From Sinohyriopsis cumingii (lineage: Eukaryota > Mollusca > Bivalvia > Unionida > Unionidae), in the NCBI GenBank assembly GCA_028554795.2, contig CM068839.1, forward strand, positions 85,333,540 through 85,397,539: a stretch of DNA of 64,000 nt, in the 5' to 3' direction. This document shows, piece by piece, positions 61,613 through 64,000 of the stretch (positions are counted from its first letter, which is position 1; every line of letters starts with the position of its first letter). The notes below the pieces were generated by a model, which saw nothing but the letters and a program-made list of their open reading frames with translations, ran no database searches and was not told where the DNA came from. Position numbers and translations under genes: made by a program.

Positions 61613-62563
61613 CTAGTTAAGTGATCGGGGTGGTAATTGTGTGTCCTCGGGAATTACTTGTAATTGTTCACGTGTGAATCCACGTTGAGGAGCAGTCGAA
61701 TCCAGCATGTAGATTGCTGGTCTACCAGTGGATCTAGTTATGTTAGATATCTTGTGTGCGGTAATACTCCAGATAGGATCAGTCGCTCTTTTTTTACCAC
61801 CTTCAAGTTCACCTGGTTCATATAAATATCTCACAGTGACACTACCCAGTATTGGCTGCGCTGAGAAACCACGTCGTTGTACAGGTATATGTTTTTTAGT
61901 GACCGCGATGGCAGGTTTCATGTTGGTTGTTCGAGTAATTTCATTATTTAGCGCAGCTATCACGCTTGGTAATCTTGCAACCCATTCACGAGATCTCTTA
62001 TCCTGAATGAATTCCTTCGCGTATTGATATCCAAATAACCGCTCAGCAAGTGTTCGATTAAATCGCTCAACAATTGCCTGATCACGATGAATTGCACTAT
62101 GTCCTCGCCTGATGGCGACATTATGTTGCTTCATCAACGACGATACTGCGCCTTGAAATTCTTTACCAGGATCAACTTGTAGCAGCTGTGGCCATCGTAG
62201 AGGTTCTCGTTGATAAATTCGTTCAAGCGCAGAAGCAACATCAGATGCTGTTTTAGTCGCTAACGGTTCCGCATCTTTGTATCTACTTGCAATATCAACT
62301 ACAGTTAACGCGTACTTGTACGTTCGGCGACGAATGGTATCATGTGGCAGAAATAATATAGCAGCCTGATGAACTTCATTTGGCACAACATCGAAATGTG
62401 CAAAGTGAATTTGTTTAGGCGGTGGTTGGTAAATTTGCCATATTGCCTGTTTGGATAACCAATTCTTAGCAGTATCACGTGTGACTTTTGCTGCGTTGGC
62501 AAGCTTGCCGATTGCTGCGCTACCTCTCCAGTATCCTCTTGGGGAATAATAAATCGACTCCAT
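61613..62563 (-). CDS. Integrase, open 316-codon frame, D68A (unit 8)
   Basis: Same as units 6 and 7: T7 at 61789-61795, Ala at codon 68 (62360-62362), full-length frame to TAG at 61613-61615. Confidence 0.9.
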   Translation of the reverse strand: MESIYYSPRGYWRGSAAIGKLANAAKVTRDTAKNWLSKQAIWQIYQPPPKQIHFAHFDVVPNEVHQAAILFLPHDTIRRRTYKYALTVVDIASRYKDAEPLATKTASDVASALERIYQREPLRWPQLLQVDPGKEFQGAVSSLMKQHNVAIRRGHSAIHRDQAIVERFNRTLAERLFGYQYAKEFIQDKRSREWVARLPSVIAALNNEITRTTNMKPAIAVTKKHIPVQRRGFSAQPILGSVTVRYLYEPGELEGGKKRATDPIWSITAHKISNITRSTGRPAIYMLDSTAPQRGFTREQLQVIPEDTQLPPRSLN

Positions 62564-62568
62564 TATAA

Positions 62569-63097
62569 TTAATTACCAGTGCCTAATACAAGCTTAGATT
62601 TCATCGCAGATTGTATTAACCAGCTAGCTAACTTTTCTTTGAAAGATTTATCAGTGATGGCATTTAACGCTTGAATTTCACATCCGCGAGATGCCTATCT
62701 TGTAGATCCTTACTTCGGTAAGCTACATCATGGACATGGCATGCTTTATCGATAGCAATTATCGGGTACTCACCTGCATTGGGTTGATTTAAGGCATCAA
62801 GCCTGATATCAAGTCGGGTTCCAGGACCACAGTAATTATATCCTGGAAGATGTTTTTCTCCTGGGTATTTAGCCCACGGAGTTCCTGGTAATTTTCCTAA
62901 CTTGGCCGCGATATCACCTCTTTTTTTTGTTTAATTGACTTTGGTTTCGGCGCTCCACCTGACGGAATAAATTTAAACTTTTTTGTGCCGCATCGTTCAC
63001 ACTTGCCTGTAAGCGCTTGTCGATTATTTTTTGTTGTAGTGGATGTTATGTTTGCAGTTGGGGTACGTGCTCTACATTTCACACAATATAAATCCAT
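62569..63097 (-). pseudogene. Zinc-ribbon/PLA2-like protein, frameshifted at linker T run (unit 8)
   Basis: Shares the in-frame start of the linker with unit 4 (no extra base near 62965), but T8 at about 62921-62928 breaks the frame at the Lys-rich linker; the first frame ends after 66 codons at 62897. A single 18-bp repeat is present. Confidence 0.77.
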
Positions 63098-63117
63098 ATT
63101 ATTTTATAATATATCTA

Positions 63118-63756
63118 ATGGAGATCACTGACTTTTCTGCTACAAAACGACGAGAGCCAATCAAACATAACTCGGTGCTACCAAATTCAATTCAAATGAT
63201 TATTATAGGCCCATCTGGAAGTGGTAAGACGCAGTTGTTACTTAATTTAATAATGAAGTGGATGAAGTGGAATAAGTTGTATTTGGTACCTCCATCTGTG
63301 GATGATCAGCGATGCTATAGCGTGTTAAAAGATTTTAATGAGAATGCAAAATCGATAAGCTGCGACGATGATGTTGTTGAATTTATTACTAGTATTGATG
63401 AATCAACAAGTATGGATGATATTGATGGAAGTATTAATAATTTAGTCATGTACGACGATGTGATGTTGGACAAACAATCAAATCCTGCCAGGATATTCTC
63501 ACGCGGCAGACATAAAAATGTAGATGTGATTTATGTAACTCAACGATATACACAAATCCCAAAAGTGATCAGGGACAACTGTAACATTCTTGCGCTGTTC
63601 AACAGCGTTGACACACACACGTTACGAAATAAACATCAGACTTGGTGCAGCGGCGATATGGATATAAATAAGTTTAAACATTTCTTTAGTCGTGCTCAGG
63701 CAAAACCACATGGGTTTGTAACGCTAAATTTACATAATCCTCGAACACGGTATTGA
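63118..63756 (+). CDS. Packaging ATPase, most diverged copy (unit 8)
   Basis: Full frame with four amino-acid differences from the common form: Arg to Gln just before the P-loop strand (residue 26), Ala to Pro at residue 58, Ile to Thr after TQRY (shared with unit 4), and Asp to Asn near the C-terminus. I noticed one silent change (near 63318). The Walker motifs are intact. Confidence 0.91.
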   Translation: MEITDFSATKRREPIKHNSVLPNSIQMIIIGPSGSGKTQLLLNLIMKWMKWNKLYLVPPSVDDQRCYSVLKDFNENAKSISCDDDVVEFITSIDESTSMDDIDGSINNLVMYDDVMLDKQSNPARIFSRGRHKNVDVIYVTQRYTQIPKVIRDNCNILALFNSVDTHTLRNKHQTWCSGDMDINKFKHFFSRAQAKPHGFVTLNLHNPRTRY

Positions 63757-64000
63757 GTCGGGTTAGATACAATTTTCAGCTAGAGAGCAGCAGAGGGGGC
63801 GACGACAACAGCACGCAGCAACAATGGCGACAATTATGTTTACAACGAAGCACCCTCGCGGTTTTATTTCGGCGTTTGGAAGTTGTAGGCGGCGCCCCTT
63901 CTGACGATGACAACAACAAAACGGCGACAACTGCGTTTACAATGAAGCGTCAACGCGGTTTTTTAAAGGGCTTATTTCGGCGTTTGGAGGCTTCTAAAAG

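Larger units (their letters stand above)
57223..64000. repeat. Tandem array unit 8, partial (6778 bp present)
   Basis: Eighth unit, cut by the window end within the duplicated segment after the ATPase. It belongs to the units 5-8 group, but from about 62940 it shares variants with unit 4 (in-frame PLA2 linker start, t-to-c change in the ATPase near 63551) and has private changes in the ATPase. Confidence 0.97.

Noticed and set aside
1-64000. CRISPR array, as an explanation of the regular repetition
   Set aside because: The repeat is an 8-kb unit containing genes and transposons; there is no short repeat-spacer pattern.

Overview
The window is one long tandem array. A unit of about 8.17 kb repeats head to tail 7.8 times (units start at 1, 8171, 16343, 24516, 32693, 40883, 49061 and 57223; the last is cut by the window end). 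Copies are nearly identical by eye and differ by scattered substitutions, homopolymer slips, a (TG)n tract and a few small indels. The DNA is AT-rich, has no bacterial-style operons, and carries MITE-like elements, a TG microsatellite and relics of dispersed repeats of the kind common in aquatic invertebrates. I read it as nuclear DNA of an invertebrate animal (mollusc- or cnidarian-like); the species cannot be fixed from the sequence.

Each unit holds a fragment of about 2.1 kb of a Polinton/Maverick (adintovirus-like) element. On the minus strand are a DDE (rve) integrase and, just upstream of it, a small protein with a zinc ribbon and a PLA2-like domain. On the plus strand, diverging from the PLA2 gene with only 20 bp between start codons, is an A32/FtsK-HerA-type packaging ATPase. 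No DNA polymerase B, capsid, protease or viral terminal repeats are seen, so the fragment is not a complete element. The integrase is damaged in every unit, by two different lesions that are mixed between copies. The PLA2 gene keeps its active-site reading frame only in unit 4, and its C-terminal tail is out of frame everywhere. The ATPase frame is open in seven of eight units.

The other roughly 6 kb of each unit is non-coding. It contains a 477-bp long-TIR element flanked by a perfect 9-bp target-site duplication (Mutator-like), an 88-bp palindromic pogo/Tigger-like MITE, a probable 273-bp TA-flanked MITE, a 53-bp tandem duplication, degenerate modules about 125 bp apart, a GC-richer duplicated segment after the ATPase, a (TG)14-22 tract and two dispersed-repeat relics.

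The array has internal history. Units 1-4 and units 5-8 form two sequence groups. Between them lies a tract of about 2.9 kb (roughly 30180-33065) with many private differences, and some of its variants reappear in unit 8. Shared and unshared variants are mosaic, as expected from unequal exchange and gene conversion. The main finding is a macrosatellite that has amplified a truncated animal Polinton/adintovirus fragment together with host DNA.
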